From a bacterium (lineage in GTDB: Bacteria; Omnitrophota; Gorgyraeia; Zapsychrales; Zapsychraceae): DNA of 61,985 bases. A model generated the notes under the pieces. It had not been told where the DNA came from. It ran no database searches and worked only from the letters and a program-made list of their open reading frames with translations. Positions within the stretch are counted from its first letter, which is position 1, and each line of letters opens with the position of its first letter. The translations under genes and the position numbers were made by a program. Below, piece after piece: positions 1 to 8,724 of the stretch. Location: assembly GCA_030429765.1 (NCBI GenBank), contig JAUIER010000022.1, positions 1-61,985 of the forward strand, read 5' to 3'.

Positions 1-328
1 CCGTGATCCCGCCCAATACCCCTTGGGCAATCACGGCGCCTAGCGCGAAAAAACCGGCGACCTTGACCCAACGCCGATCTTCCTTCAAGGCCAGCCAAAT
101 AGCCAACACCAGCATGAAAAATCCCACCACGGTTGCGATCATCCGATGACCGTGCTCATAAAAAACACCGCCGACCATCGGCGGAAACAGCGTCCCGTAT
201 GACAGCGGCCAATCCGGTACGGCCAGTCCGGAATCCGTCGACGTCACCATCCCCCCGGCAAAAATCAGGAATAATGTAGAGAAACACGTCAATTTTGAAA
301 AGCGGCGAAGCCAAATATTTTTATTCAT
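1..328 (-). CDS. ctaA: Heme A synthase (CtaA/COX15 family), 3' end outside window
   Basis: Converts heme O to heme A, the cofactor of the oxidase encoded just upstream, in the cytoplasmic membrane. The ATG is at 328; 109 codons are visible before the left edge cuts the gene. After a first membrane segment (about residues 14-27) the protein reads GGMVTSTDSGLAVPDWPLSYG, then FYEHGHRMIAT, the family's extracellular loop and its conserved heme-ligand histidine region. Further hydrophobic stretches follow. It starts 40 bases after the subunit II gene and is probably the last visible gene of the oxidase operon. The family is normally 300 residues or more, so about two thirds is missing here. Confidence 0.9.
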   Translation of the reverse strand, partial: MNKNIWLRRFSKLTCFSTLFLIFAGGMVTSTDSGLAVPDWPLSYGTLFPPMVGGVFYEHGHRMIATVVGFFMLVLAIWLALKEDRRWVKVAGFFALGAVIAQGVLGGIT

Positions 329-368
329 GGTGATTGTAATTGGAGAAGATCAGCCGAGTGCAGCTGTA

Positions 369-1157
369 TTAATTCCAGAAATCGTCGAATTCTTCAACGG
401 TTCCGTCCTCATTAAGGACCGGTGCATTGCGCGCCAGCCACGATTGAAACTCTTCCTCATGATGAATGATCATTTGTCCGCGCATCCGGTAGTGGCCGAT
501 CCCACATAACTGCGCGCAGGCAATCTCAAAATTTCCGGATTTGGTTGGGGTGAACCATGTAGGGATGCTTAATCCCGGAATCGCGTCCTGCTTCACGCGC
601 ATCTCCGGCAGCGCGAAACTGTGGACAACATCCTTGGATGACAAATGCACCAACGCCGGACGTCCGGCCGGCAGATGCAGCTCATTGATCATCACAAAAT
701 CATCAAAACCATTGGGATCATCCGGATCTATCCCCAACGGGTTACTCTGCGTATCCAGAAATTTGGGATGAGAACTGCCGAAGATACCGTCTTCCCCGGG
801 ATAATGAATATTCCAGGCAAACTGCTCGGCGACGACCCGAACCTCAACCAGATCCCCCCGATTGGGATAGGCATTGACCTGTTTGGCCCAAAATGGCAGT
901 GAAAATCCGATCAGGAGTAAAACCTCGGCGGCCACCACCCCGATCTCGATGTAGCTCGACACGTGGGATTTCACACCGTGATAATTGGCCTTGGGATTCA
1001 TGCGGCGGTTAAAGCGTGCCATGGTGACCACAAAAAACAATCCCCACCCCACAAACAAAACGCCCATTAATAAGTGAATCAGCAGGATGATAAAATCGAT
1101 CTCGTGTCCATGGGACGAGGCCAGATCGGGTAAAAATAAAAGTTCAGTGAGTTTCAT
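369..1157 (-). CDS. coxB: Cytochrome c oxidase subunit II
   Basis: Carries the CuA centre that receives electrons from cytochrome c and passes them to subunit I. The 262-residue protein has two N-terminal membrane segments (about residues 22-48 and 70-92) and then a periplasmic cupredoxin domain. The CuA motif CAQLCGIGHYRM (about 213-224) holds both cysteines, the histidine and the methionine; the additional ligand His lies in VVHSFALPE (about 178-186). No C-terminal cytochrome c domain is fused, so this is a plain aa3-like subunit II despite its caa3-style gene neighbours. It starts 3 bases after the stop of the 75-residue orphan upstream. Confidence 0.95.
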   Translation of the reverse strand: MKLTELLFLPDLASSHGHEIDFIILLIHLLMGVLFVGWGLFFVVTMARFNRRMNPKANYHGVKSHVSSYIEIGVVAAEVLLLIGFSLPFWAKQVNAYPNRGDLVEVRVVAEQFAWNIHYPGEDGIFGSSHPKFLDTQSNPLGIDPDDPNGFDDFVMINELHLPAGRPALVHLSSKDVVHSFALPEMRVKQDAIPGLSIPTWFTPTKSGNFEIACAQLCGIGHYRMRGQMIIHHEEEFQSWLARNAPVLNEDGTVEEFDDFWN

Positions 1158-1160
1158 AGA

Positions 1161-1388
1161 TTAAGATTCAGTTAGTTGCGACCGTCGTCGAACATTAATA
1201 AAAAAGCGCGCGAACAATCCTAAGAGTCCTAAAATGAACAACAACAGGACAATCACGCTGGCCCGCAACGACTTGTTGGCTGGATCATCCGGATCGCCGT
1301 AAAAACAGGCGGTGCACGCCAGCGATGTCGTCGGTGCCGTCATCATAGCGAAAACAAATAAACTAAGCGATGGATACAATCGCTTCAT
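1161..1388 (-). CDS. Small membrane protein with CxxC after a signal-like segment
   Basis: A 75-residue protein I cannot assign to a family. It begins with a signal-like hydrophobic segment ending near ACTACF (Cys at about 25 and 28), followed by an acidic GDPDDP stretch, one transmembrane helix (about 44-63) and a basic tail. The start overlaps the stop of the preceding gene by 4 bases (ATGA), so the two are translationally coupled inside the oxidase operon. The CxxC would face the periplasm. A role in copper handling or thiol redox during CuA assembly is a guess from position only. Confidence 0.75.
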   Translation of the reverse strand: MKRLYPSLSLFVFAMMTAPTTSLACTACFYGDPDDPANKSLRASVIVLLLFILGLLGLFARFFINVRRRSQLTES

Positions 1389-1585
1389 AAATCCACCTTG
1401 ACTTTCTGGGCAAAAGCGCGGCCGTAAACCGCACAGCCGATCGCCACCGCCACCGAGGCAATCGCCGTGATCAGGTATCCGGTTGACTGCTCAGCCACAT
1501 GCTGCTGATACGCCCAGTAAGCGAAGAACAACGACAGTGATACCGTTGCCGCGACAAATAAAATATGTACCCCTCTTAGGCTCAA
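1385..1585 (-). CDS. Small two-helix membrane protein in oxidase operon
   Basis: A 66-residue protein with two hydrophobic segments (about residues 7-24 and 36-56) and few charged residues. It matches no family I recognise. It overlaps the subunit IV gene upstream and the CxxC protein downstream by 4 bases each, which makes it very likely a real, co-translated gene. It may be a minor oxidase subunit or assembly factor; that is inferred from position alone. Confidence 0.7.
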   Translation of the reverse strand: MSLRGVHILFVAATVSLSLFFAYWAYQQHVAEQSTGYLITAIASVAVAIGCAVYGRAFAQKVKVDL

Positions 1586-1986
1586 TGATGCGCTCCTGCT
1601 TCAGCATGATGTTCATGATCAGCATGCTCTGCGTGTCCATGATGCCCGGCTTTTTGCTCCACCCGATAATCCATATTTAAATTCCGTGTTCCCTCCGGCG
1701 TGCTGTAATTGCTGATCACCAACAGGATCACCATACTCACAAAGAAAAAAGCCGTGAACCCCAACACCACATAGATCAATTTCTTCTCGTGGTTCAAATG
1801 CATAAAGACCGAGGCCACCAGAGATGCCTTAGTGGTCGCCACAAGCAGGGCCAGAAATACAGCCAGCGCCACCCCGACCTTGAGATTACTGATCGCCACG
1901 GTGATTACCGTCAGAACGGCCAAAGACCCGAAGACCTTAAAATAATTGGATACTTCTTTGCTGGTATCGTGTGCTGTATCGCTCAT
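1582..1986 (-). CDS. Cytochrome c oxidase subunit IV (caa3/prokaryotic type)
   Basis: A 134-residue integral membrane protein. Three hydrophobic segments (about residues 16-36, 40-63 and 71-92) surround the KASLVASVFMHLNHEKKLIY core, which is typical of the short prokaryotic subunit IV family (CtaF/CyoD-like). It is thought to stabilise subunits I and III. The C-terminus carries an unusual run rich in histidine (about residues 112-134, over half His/Ala), a possible metal-binding tail not essential to the family. It lies 2 bases after subunit III and overlaps the next gene by 4. Confidence 0.85.
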   Translation of the reverse strand: MSDTAHDTSKEVSNYFKVFGSLAVLTVITVAISNLKVGVALAVFLALLVATTKASLVASVFMHLNHEKKLIYVVLGFTAFFFVSMVILLVISNYSTPEGTRNLNMDYRVEQKAGHHGHAEHADHEHHAEAGAHH

Positions 1987-1988
1987 CG

Positions 1989-2582
1989 TTACAATAGGTA
2001 AAGGACTGGAAATAGAAAGATCCAGACCAGGTCTACAAAGTGCCAGTACAAACCGACCACTTCAATTCGATTGGTAAATCGCTCCGGCTGGGTCAACCAC
2101 ATCTTGCTGCCCGGCCCCCAAAAATAGGCCAATACTACCACCCCGCCGATAATGTGCAGCGCGTGCAGTCCTGTCAATGTATAGTAAATCGCGTAGTAGG
2201 TATTTTCCCGTGGAAAGATACCGTGTGAAAATTTTGCCCCATACTCAAAACCCTTAACCACCATGAACAGCAATGAACACAGGATGGTCAATCCCAAGGT
2301 GGCCTTAAACTTGGGAAAATTCTTTTGCTTGAGCGCAACCCAGGCCAAGACCATCGTCACACTGGAGCTGATCAAAACCATAGTGTTAAACGTTCCCAAC
2401 GGGACATTGAGCACATCCTTGCCGTGCGGCCACACCGGCGCTCCCAGACGCAATAAAATATACGAGGAAAATAATCCACCGAACAGCATCACCTCGGAGG
2501 CCAGGAACAACCAAATGCCCAACTTGGCGTTATACAGCCCCGTGTCTTTGCGGGCCTCGACCGTGTACGGGATCATTTCCAT
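1989..2582 (-). CDS. coxC: Cytochrome c oxidase subunit III
   Basis: A 197-residue protein with five membrane segments, the short bacterial form of subunit III (seven helices in mitochondria). Family signatures are GIWLFLASEVMLFGGLF near residue 22, TLTGLHALHIIGG near 135 and the C-terminal EVVGLYWHFVDLVWIFLFP. The Glu and His residues that line the lipid-filled cleft next to subunit I are present. The ATG overlaps the subunit I stop by one base (TGATG), indicating coupling. Confidence 0.95.
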   Translation of the reverse strand: MEMIPYTVEARKDTGLYNAKLGIWLFLASEVMLFGGLFSSYILLRLGAPVWPHGKDVLNVPLGTFNTMVLISSSVTMVLAWVALKQKNFPKFKATLGLTILCSLLFMVVKGFEYGAKFSHGIFPRENTYYAIYYTLTGLHALHIIGGVVVLAYFWGPGSKMWLTQPERFTNRIEVVGLYWHFVDLVWIFLFPVLYLL

Positions 2583-4366
2583 CAGACGGCCTCCTGCTCA
2601 GATGTTTTGGACTCCGGCGTTTCCAACTCGATTTCTTCGACAAACTGCGGTGAATAATCACTTTTGGCGCCTGGCACACTGTACTCGTATGGCCCGCGAT
2701 AAACCACCGGCTCTTTGAGGAAATTTCCATGCCCCGGCGGTGACGGTGTATCCCATTCGATCGTGGTGCAATCCCATGGATTGTCGTTCTCGACCTTTTT
2801 CCCGTTCTTGATGCTCCAGAAGAAATTGATAATAAATGGAATCTGCGCCAATCCCAGCGCCCAGGCCGCCCATGACGAGGTGATATTGAGCTGCAACACA
2901 TCCTGCGCATGCGCGTAGCCGGCCCCTCCATCATATAAACGTCGTGAAACGCCGGCCAATCCCATAATAAACATCGGCATAAAAATAAAGTTCATCGCGA
3001 TAAACGACGGCCAGAAGTGCAATTGCCCCAACAGTTCGCTCATCTTGCGTCCGGTGGCCTTGGGATACCAGTGATAGATCCCGGCGAACATCGCGAAGAT
3101 CGTTCCCGGCGCGACAACATAGTGAAAGTGACCGATGACGTAGTAGGTGTCATGAAGATGAATATCCGAAGCCGCCAGTCCAAGCGGCAGTCCGGTCAAT
3201 CCGCCGATACCGAACATCGGTAAGAAAGCCAGCGCAAAGAGCATACGCGTGTTGAAACGAATCGATCCGCCCCAAAGGGAAATCATTAACGCCGTTAACA
3301 CGACAATCGAGGGAATAGAGATAATCATGGTCGTGGCCTGGAAGAACGCGCTGATCGCCGTTCCCATCCCCGTCAAGAACATGTGATGGGCCCACACAAT
3401 AAACGACATGAAGCCCAGGAAGATGATCGAATACACCATCGATTTGTATCCCCAGAGCGGTTTGCGGATATTGTTGGCCACAACTTCGGCGACAATCCCC
3501 AACGCCGGCAGGATCAGGACATATACCTCCGGGTGAGCAAGGAACCAGAATAAATGCTGCCACAGCAACACGCTCCCGCCTCCGCTTACCTCAAGCGGCG
3601 CCCCGCTGACAACCAGGCCGCTCGGCATAAAAAAGCTGGTGCCGGCCACACGGTCCATCAATTGAAGGATACTGGCGGCGAATAATGGCGGAAACGCCAG
3701 AAGTAACAGGAATGAGGTGATCAACTGCGACCAAACAAAAAACGGCAGACGCATAAACGTCAGCCCTTTGGCGCGCAATTGGAAGATCGTCACTATGATA
3801 TTGACCGAACCCAGTAATGACGACTGGATCAGGAACGACATCCCTATCAGCCAGAAGGTCTGACCAATGGGCGCAATAACCGATAACGGCGCGTAGGCCG
3901 TCCATCCGGATGAGGCCGCCCCGCCCGGTAGAAAGAAGCTGAAAAGCATGATCACGCCGCCGATGAAATACAGCCAGTAGCTGGCCATGTTCAATTTAGG
4001 GAAGGCCATGTCCGGCGCCCCGACCTGCAACGGAACCACATAATTACCGAAGGCCCCGACCGCCAGCGGAACAACGCCCAGAAATACCATAATGGTCCCG
4101 TGCATCGCGCCGAGTTCATTGTAAAACTCAGGGAGCATCACACCGCCCGGCATCCGCGCGTCACCGAACAATCCGCCGATCACCGGCAGGGCTTGCTCCG
4201 GATACGCCAACTGCCAGCGCATCAGCATGATCAGGCAGAAACCGAACAATAAGAAAAACAATGACGTGATGCCATATTGAATGCCGATCACCTTGTGATC
4301 GACCGAAAAGATATATTTTTGCCAGAACGGCAATTCAGGATGATGATCGTGATTGGATTGACTCAT
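2582..4366 (-). CDS. coxA: Cytochrome c oxidase subunit I
   Basis: Catalytic subunit that reduces oxygen at the heme a3-CuB site and pumps protons. The 594 residues carry 12 or more membrane helices. Key features are the low-spin heme ligand in AMHGTIM (about 88-94), HPEVYVLILP (about 278-287; CuB His and the cross-linked Tyr), the two CuB histidines in WAHHMFLTG, and GHFHYV (about 413-418; heme a3 and a ligands). HPEVY fits the A-type branch. The polar C-terminal extension is longer than in minimal homologues. The start is 33 bases after the cupredoxin gene. Confidence 0.97.
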   Translation of the reverse strand: MSQSNHDHHPELPFWQKYIFSVDHKVIGIQYGITSLFFLLFGFCLIMLMRWQLAYPEQALPVIGGLFGDARMPGGVMLPEFYNELGAMHGTIMVFLGVVPLAVGAFGNYVVPLQVGAPDMAFPKLNMASYWLYFIGGVIMLFSFFLPGGAASSGWTAYAPLSVIAPIGQTFWLIGMSFLIQSSLLGSVNIIVTIFQLRAKGLTFMRLPFFVWSQLITSFLLLLAFPPLFAASILQLMDRVAGTSFFMPSGLVVSGAPLEVSGGGSVLLWQHLFWFLAHPEVYVLILPALGIVAEVVANNIRKPLWGYKSMVYSIIFLGFMSFIVWAHHMFLTGMGTAISAFFQATTMIISIPSIVVLTALMISLWGGSIRFNTRMLFALAFLPMFGIGGLTGLPLGLAASDIHLHDTYYVIGHFHYVVAPGTIFAMFAGIYHWYPKATGRKMSELLGQLHFWPSFIAMNFIFMPMFIMGLAGVSRRLYDGGAGYAHAQDVLQLNITSSWAAWALGLAQIPFIINFFWSIKNGKKVENDNPWDCTTIEWDTPSPPGHGNFLKEPVVYRGPYEYSVPGAKSDYSPQFVEEIELETPESKTSEQEAV

Positions 4367-4399
4367 AGGATCTTTCGATGTTTATCGCCCGGCCTTGGC

Positions 4400-5113
4400 T
4401 TATTTCCCGTCCGGTCGTTGAAATACAAAATTAGCTTCCTTGTTTTCGCCTTCGGCCACTGTAAACGAGATGCGCTGAGGCTCCAGACGCTGTTGCCAAG
4501 CCTCCAAGACATAATTGCCCGGCGGCAGATTATCGATCTTAAATGTCCCGGCCTCGTCGGTCACCGTGAAATACGGGTGATCCGTCACCGTGACCCAGGT
4601 AATCATCCACGGATGAACATCACATTTGATCGGAAACATAAACTCCGGGATATCAAACTGCTTGACCGTTTCCTTGCGGAATTTTGGCATCGCCAGGTTG
4701 AATTCAGGGTTCTTTTTGGGTAGTGCGTGAACGTTGTGCAGCGTCCCGTCAGGATTGAGGATCCTGATCTTTCGTCCGGCCATCACACCAAACACCGGCG
4801 GATCGTACATACAGCCGGCCTGGGTGAGCACCATCGGCTCTTCCGGGACAGGATATTTTTTCTTGGGCAGTCCTTCGACGATATGTAGAAACACATTCGC
4901 CATCTCTTTGTTCGGCCCCAGCTCAATCGTCTGTGGAAAGACCTTGTCCTTGTGCTTGGTCAGACACACCGGATCGGCCCCCATCTTGATATCGCGTAAT
5001 TTGGGAAACTTCCCTTTATATGTGACTTGGCCGCTGACAGACGCGGCAAAAACTGGTTGGATCGATATGAGTCCGGCAATACTCAATGCGATTGCCGTCT
5101 TGATTATTTTCAT
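4400..5113 (-). CDS. Exported cupredoxin-like protein with carboxypeptidase-regulatory-type domain
   Basis: First gene of the oxidase operon. I use the ATG at 5113 (237 residues), because the only consensus promoter upstream would start transcription near 5151, downstream of an alternative in-frame ATG at 5155. From 5113 the protein begins with a clean signal peptide (MKIIKTAIALSIAG to PVFA). The middle resembles a plastocyanin-like domain with candidate type-1 copper ligands: His in LHNVHALP and Cys/His/Met in KCDVHPWM. The C-terminal 60 residues form a beta-sandwich stretch of carboxypeptidase regulatory type (GTFKIDNLPPGNYVLEAW). It may donate electrons or deliver copper to the oxidase; this is inferred from domain and position. 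Confidence 0.85.
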   Translation of the reverse strand: MKIIKTAIALSIAGLISIQPVFAASVSGQVTYKGKFPKLRDIKMGADPVCLTKHKDKVFPQTIELGPNKEMANVFLHIVEGLPKKKYPVPEEPMVLTQAGCMYDPPVFGVMAGRKIRILNPDGTLHNVHALPKKNPEFNLAMPKFRKETVKQFDIPEFMFPIKCDVHPWMITWVTVTDHPYFTVTDEAGTFKIDNLPPGNYVLEAWQQRLEPQRISFTVAEGENKEANFVFQRPDGK

Positions 5114-5157
5114 AAAAGCATTCGGGTTAAAGCTGTTAGACGTGCTTGAATTCATAT

Positions 5158-5186
5158 AATATATTTCAATTGAGATGGAATGTCAA
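5158..5186 (-). promoter_or_regulatory. Sigma70-type promoter of the oxidase operon
   Basis: On the minus strand, TTGACA (5186-5181) is followed by a 17-base spacer and TATATT (5163-5158), close to consensus in sequence and exactly consensus in spacing. Transcription would begin around 5151, about 38 bases before the ATG at 5113 and just inside the ATG at 5155, so this site decides the start of the first gene. Confidence 0.75.
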
Positions 5187-5314
5187 GCGGGGATTGGCGA
5201 AAATAATCACCCTTTCCCACCCCCTGGGCCTCCCGGCAACTACTTAAAAGTCCACCGAAAACTGCGTAGCCCGCTTGAGGAAACCTCATCAAATAAGTCA
5301 CGCGCGTGACCAAT

Positions 5315-6013
5315 CTACCCATAGCCGAACTCGGGATACAGCAGCCGGATAAACAGCAAATGAACCGGCGAAAAGATGTGATCAAAGACATTCCAGGCGA
5401 TCAGGATACCGATCAAGGCGAAGGTCGGATTACTGATAAAATGCATGTAATTGCGCGCGCCATCCTCCGACATAAAATACGGCAGGATCCCGCTGCCGTC
5501 CAACGGCGGCAACGGCAACAGATTAAAGACGGCCAGCAGCAGATTCAGCGAGAAAAATATGCTCAACAATAAGGCCATCGACGAGGCCAGGCCGGGACTC
5601 GCCCCCAGCACCACCTCGGTGAATGTGATCTGCAGCGGCGGCATAAATAATCCTGTTGCGATCCCCACACGGATCAGGACACCACTGACGATCACAATGA
5701 TGAAGTTGGCGACCGGTCCGGCCAGGCTCATCAGTGCCGACCGCTTGGGATAATTCATCGCCCAGCGCGGATCATACGGACAGCTGGCCCATCCCATCAT
5801 CCAACCGCTGAGCGCGAAGGTGACCAACGGAATGATAATCGTCCCGAACGGCTCACGCTGCATGTGGACCTTGGGATTCAGCGAGACCTGACCGCCCTCA
5901 TAGGCCGTGTCGTCGCCCAACCGATGCGCCGCCCACGCGTGCGACGCCTCATGAAACGTCAATGAAAACAAAAATACAAAATACCAGGCCAGCGCCATTA
6001 CAACCAATTCCAT
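5315..6013 (-). CDS. Site-2 protease family membrane metalloprotease (M50)
   Basis: A 232-residue intramembrane zinc protease. HEASHAWAAHRLGD (about residues 21-34) holds the HExxH zinc motif within the first hydrophobic region. The third ligand lies in NLLPLPPLDGSGIL (about 162-175), the NxxPxxxLDG signature. Helices predominate and there is no PDZ domain, which fits the minimal group of M50 proteases found in many bacteria. A good ribosome site (AAGGA) precedes the ATG at 6013. It appears monocistronic; the region to the oxidase promoter (5187-5314) holds nothing I recognise. The substrate is unknown. Confidence 0.88.
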   Translation of the reverse strand: MELVVMALAWYFVFLFSLTFHEASHAWAAHRLGDDTAYEGGQVSLNPKVHMQREPFGTIIIPLVTFALSGWMMGWASCPYDPRWAMNYPKRSALMSLAGPVANFIIVIVSGVLIRVGIATGLFMPPLQITFTEVVLGASPGLASSMALLLSIFFSLNLLLAVFNLLPLPPLDGSGILPYFMSEDGARNYMHFISNPTFALIGILIAWNVFDHIFSPVHLLFIRLLYPEFGYG

Positions 6014-6059
6014 TGAAGATCCTTGTTATGAATGATTTGTAAAACTTGGGTAAGATTTG

Positions 6060-6088
6060 ATTATAGCGGGAAACCGTGTCGACGAACA
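6060..6088 (-). promoter_or_regulatory. Possible promoter of the M50 protease gene
   Basis: A perfect -10 box TATAAT is read on the minus strand at 6065-6060, 47 bases before the protease ATG. The hexamer 17 bases upstream (TGTTCG, 6088-6083) matches the -35 consensus poorly, so only the -10 is persuasive. Confidence 0.4.
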
Positions 6089-6115
6089 CCGTAGAGATGA
6101 AAAATTTGACTGCGA

Positions 6116-6877
6116 CTATTCCACAAACCGATTCAGCTCACGCTGAAGCCCGTTCTCGTAGCGGGCCTTGGACTGCACCGATCCGTCGGGATGATACCAA
6201 ACCGCCTCGCCGTGCATCTGGGAATTGGCATACATGTTGGTGGATTTGACCGAACCGTCATCGTAGAAATACGTGGACATCCCGTGATACTTGCCGTCCT
6301 TCATTTCCCGTTGGGAGATCAGATTACCGAACTTGTCATACTCTTCCTGAACACCGTTAAGTACGTCCTTTTGATATTGATTGCGAATCTTGAGCGATCC
6401 GTTTTCATCAAAGATGCGCTCATCGCCGTGCTTCAGTCCGTTCTCGTATTCGACTTCGGACTCCAACTGGCCGGAGGGATAGTAGAATTTATTCAGCCCG
6501 GTGCGTTGACCGGCCGCGTATTCGCCGATCTCCTTAAATGTCCCGTCCGGATGATACTTCGTCAAAGTCCCTTCCAGTAATCCCTCCGAATAGGTCCCAT
6601 CGCTCATCAGCGATCCGTCCTCGTGATACCCCATCACACTGCCGTGTTTCTTGTTGTCCCGCAACGGTGCCTCTTCCATTAACTGACCGGTCTCGTAATA
6701 CGTCTTGACCACCCCGTTCTTTTCGCCTTTAAGATAATCGGACAATTTGAGCTCGGTAATGCGGTGAATGTTACCGCTTTCGTATTCTTCGATGCGATTG
6801 GTCTGACGGTCCAGGGAAAAGTACGCCCCGAACAGCATCACCAGGATAAGCGTGATCACTACAAGCGTTTGGTTCAT
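6116..6877 (-). CDS. MORN_2 (YwqK-like) repeat protein, membrane-anchored
   Basis: A 253-residue protein with an N-terminal membrane anchor or uncleaved signal (residues 5-22). About nine tandem repeats of 22-24 residues follow, with the pattern YYxxGxLxxExxYxdGxxxGxxxxY, such as YYPSGQLESEVEYENGLKHG. This is the MORN_2 type found in YwqK-family proteins, which fold into extended beta-hairpin ladders. It is the small relative of the two giant proteins at 21469-26924. The partner or substrate is unknown; a periplasmic binding or scaffold role is inference. It is probably monocistronic, with its own promoter at 6934-6962. Confidence 0.8.
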   Translation of the reverse strand: MNQTLVVITLILVMLFGAYFSLDRQTNRIEEYESGNIHRITELKLSDYLKGEKNGVVKTYYETGQLMEEAPLRDNKKHGSVMGYHEDGSLMSDGTYSEGLLEGTLTKYHPDGTFKEIGEYAAGQRTGLNKFYYPSGQLESEVEYENGLKHGDERIFDENGSLKIRNQYQKDVLNGVQEEYDKFGNLISQREMKDGKYHGMSTYFYDDGSVKSTNMYANSQMHGEAVWYHPDGSVQSKARYENGLQRELNRFVE

Positions 6878-6933
6878 TGTCGGCTGCTGATAAATGGGTT
6901 GAAACGGCCCGCTCCCTTGTAAGCGGATCCCCT

Positions 6934-6962
6934 ATTGTAGACCAAAACATCGTCCGGGTAAA
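6934..6962 (-). promoter_or_regulatory. Promoter of the 253-residue MORN_2 gene
   Basis: On the minus strand, TTTACC (6962-6957), a 17-base spacer and TACAAT (6939-6934). The -10 has five of six consensus bases and the -35 four of six. The predicted start near 6927 gives a leader of about 50 bases. Confidence 0.55.
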
Positions 6963-7104
6963 GTCCCACGGCGCTTTGTTTGTTCCAACCGGACCGTAGG
7001 ACATTTAATCCGTCTACCGATTGCGGCGCCGGTGGATTTTTGCTAGTCTATACTCAATCGTTACATTTGACACCAATCTATCTCGACAGAGACTCAATCC
7101 GTCT

Positions 7105-8715
7105 ATGAAACACTTTCTGCTGCAGACAAAACTCGGCTCATTGCTGCTCATTCTGCTCCTCAGCGCCATCGCCTTTCACAACAGCATCGACAATCAATTT
7201 TTGATGGACGACCTGAGCTACATTGTCAACAACCCCAACCTCGACAATCCAGAATTTTTACAGCTCGGATTCCAGAACCCGGAAGATTCGCCGCATCCCG
7301 AGATGAAGCACGCGTATTTCCGTCCCGTGTACCACGGCTTTATCGTGATCAACCACCGCCTGTTCGGCCTCAATCCCCGCGGATTTATCCTGACCAATTT
7401 TCTGTGCTTTGTCTTTATCGCATGGACGTTTTATCAGCTGATCCGGGCCGTCTTCGGCTCGACCGCATTGGCCGCGCTCAGCACCGCCTTGTTCATGCTG
7501 CATCCGCTCAATGGCGAACTGGTGAATTATCCGAATGTATCCGGTGCATTTGTTTACGTCGCCTTCATGAACCTGTGCATGTGGATGGTGTATCGACTGC
7601 ACACCACAGACTCGCCGATCACCGGAACGCGGCGACAGATCGTCCGCCTCTTAAGCTATCTGACATTTGGGGTGGGATTACTCTCACATGAGGTCGGGAT
7701 CTTTGCCTTTGCGTGTGTCTTTTTTATCGTGCTGATCGGCACTCAAAAAACCATCCGTCAGACGATTGTGATCATGGTGCCGTACCTGGCCATTGCCATG
7801 CTCTACATCCTCATCCGCAAAACCATAGTCAATGAACCCGGTGATTTCACGTCGATCTTCACCCTGTATGAACTCAACGCGTTCAGCTATCTGGCCTCAG
7901 TCTTTCAGCTGATCTTGTGGTACATGGCCAAAATCTTTTTCCCGATCGGCATCGTGTTTATGTGGGACGGACCGATCGTGCGCGATCCGCTGGGCATCGC
8001 CGCGTTTATCGGCCTCGGCCTGTTGATCCTGGCCTGTCTGTTCCGCCTCTTGATCGTCCGGCAGCACAACCGGGCCATAAGCTGCGGTATTTGGTGGTTC
8101 CTGGCCCTGCTCACGCCGGTGTTTCTAGCCTCGATCTCACGACCTAACTACGGCTTTATCATCGAGCCGCACTGGATCTATTACAGCACGTTCGGCGCAT
8201 TGCTGGTCATTTCAGCGCTGCTGCTGGATTGGCGCGAGCGATGTCCGCGTCCGGTCTTTTACATCGTCATTGGATCGGTGCTCACGGCACTGCTGTTTAT
8301 GACCTGGCAATACAACCGGATGTGGAGTCAGCCCAAGGTCTATCTCAAGGCCTGGGTCGATGAAGATCCCGATGGGTACCTGCCGAACTTCTGGTTGGGA
8401 TCGCTGTATCTCGATGACGACGATCTCGCCCGCGCGCAGCATCACTTTGAGCGCATCCTTCAGCGCCGTTTTGTGGACTGGGAAACCTACGTTAATCTTG
8501 GAGTGATTGAACATTATCAGGGAAATTTTGACGCGGCGCTCGACTACTATCAGAAGGCCATCGGCGTGAACGCCCGATGCGCGGATGCCTTTAACAATAT
8601 CGGCGTGATCTACCGCGAGCGCGGTCAGACGGGTCTGGCCCGCGAGTACTTTCAGAAAGCCATCGACGCCAATCCGCGTCAGGCGGATGCGGTGAATAAT
8701 TTAAGAAGTCTTTAG
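7105..8715 (+). CDS. Multispanning GT-C-like protein with C-terminal TPRs
   Basis: One of only two clear plus-strand genes. The ATG at 7105 begins a good membrane segment (MKHFLLQTKLGSLLLILLL); the longer frame from 7021 adds 28 unremarkable residues. About ten membrane helices fill residues 1-395. The first periplasmic loop has FLMDDLSYIVNNP, an acidic pair placed like that of GT-C glycosyltransferases and TMTC-type O-mannosyltransferases. Residues 420-536 hold about three TPRs (GNFDAALDYYQKAIGVNARCADA and the next unit). It is probably a polyprenyl-phosphate-sugar-dependent transferase; the donor and acceptor are unknown. It converges on the next gene with 9 bases between stops. Confidence 0.75.
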   Translation: MKHFLLQTKLGSLLLILLLSAIAFHNSIDNQFLMDDLSYIVNNPNLDNPEFLQLGFQNPEDSPHPEMKHAYFRPVYHGFIVINHRLFGLNPRGFILTNFLCFVFIAWTFYQLIRAVFGSTALAALSTALFMLHPLNGELVNYPNVSGAFVYVAFMNLCMWMVYRLHTTDSPITGTRRQIVRLLSYLTFGVGLLSHEVGIFAFACVFFIVLIGTQKTIRQTIVIMVPYLAIAMLYILIRKTIVNEPGDFTSIFTLYELNAFSYLASVFQLILWYMAKIFFPIGIVFMWDGPIVRDPLGIAAFIGLGLLILACLFRLLIVRQHNRAISCGIWWFLALLTPVFLASISRPNYGFIIEPHWIYYSTFGALLVISALLLDWRERCPRPVFYIVIGSVLTALLFMTWQYNRMWSQPKVYLKAWVDEDPDGYLPNFWLGSLYLDDDDLARAQHHFERILQRRFVDWETYVNLGVIEHYQGNFDAALDYYQKAIGVNARCADAFNNIGVIYRERGQTGLAREYFQKAIDANPRQADAVNNLRSL

Positions 8716-8724
8716 GTTAGAATA

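Noticed and set aside
5114-5155. Upstream ATG at 5155 as start of the cupredoxin-like protein
   Set aside because: It lies upstream of the transcription start predicted from the TTGACA-17-TATATT promoter, and it adds 14 residues before an otherwise clean signal peptide.
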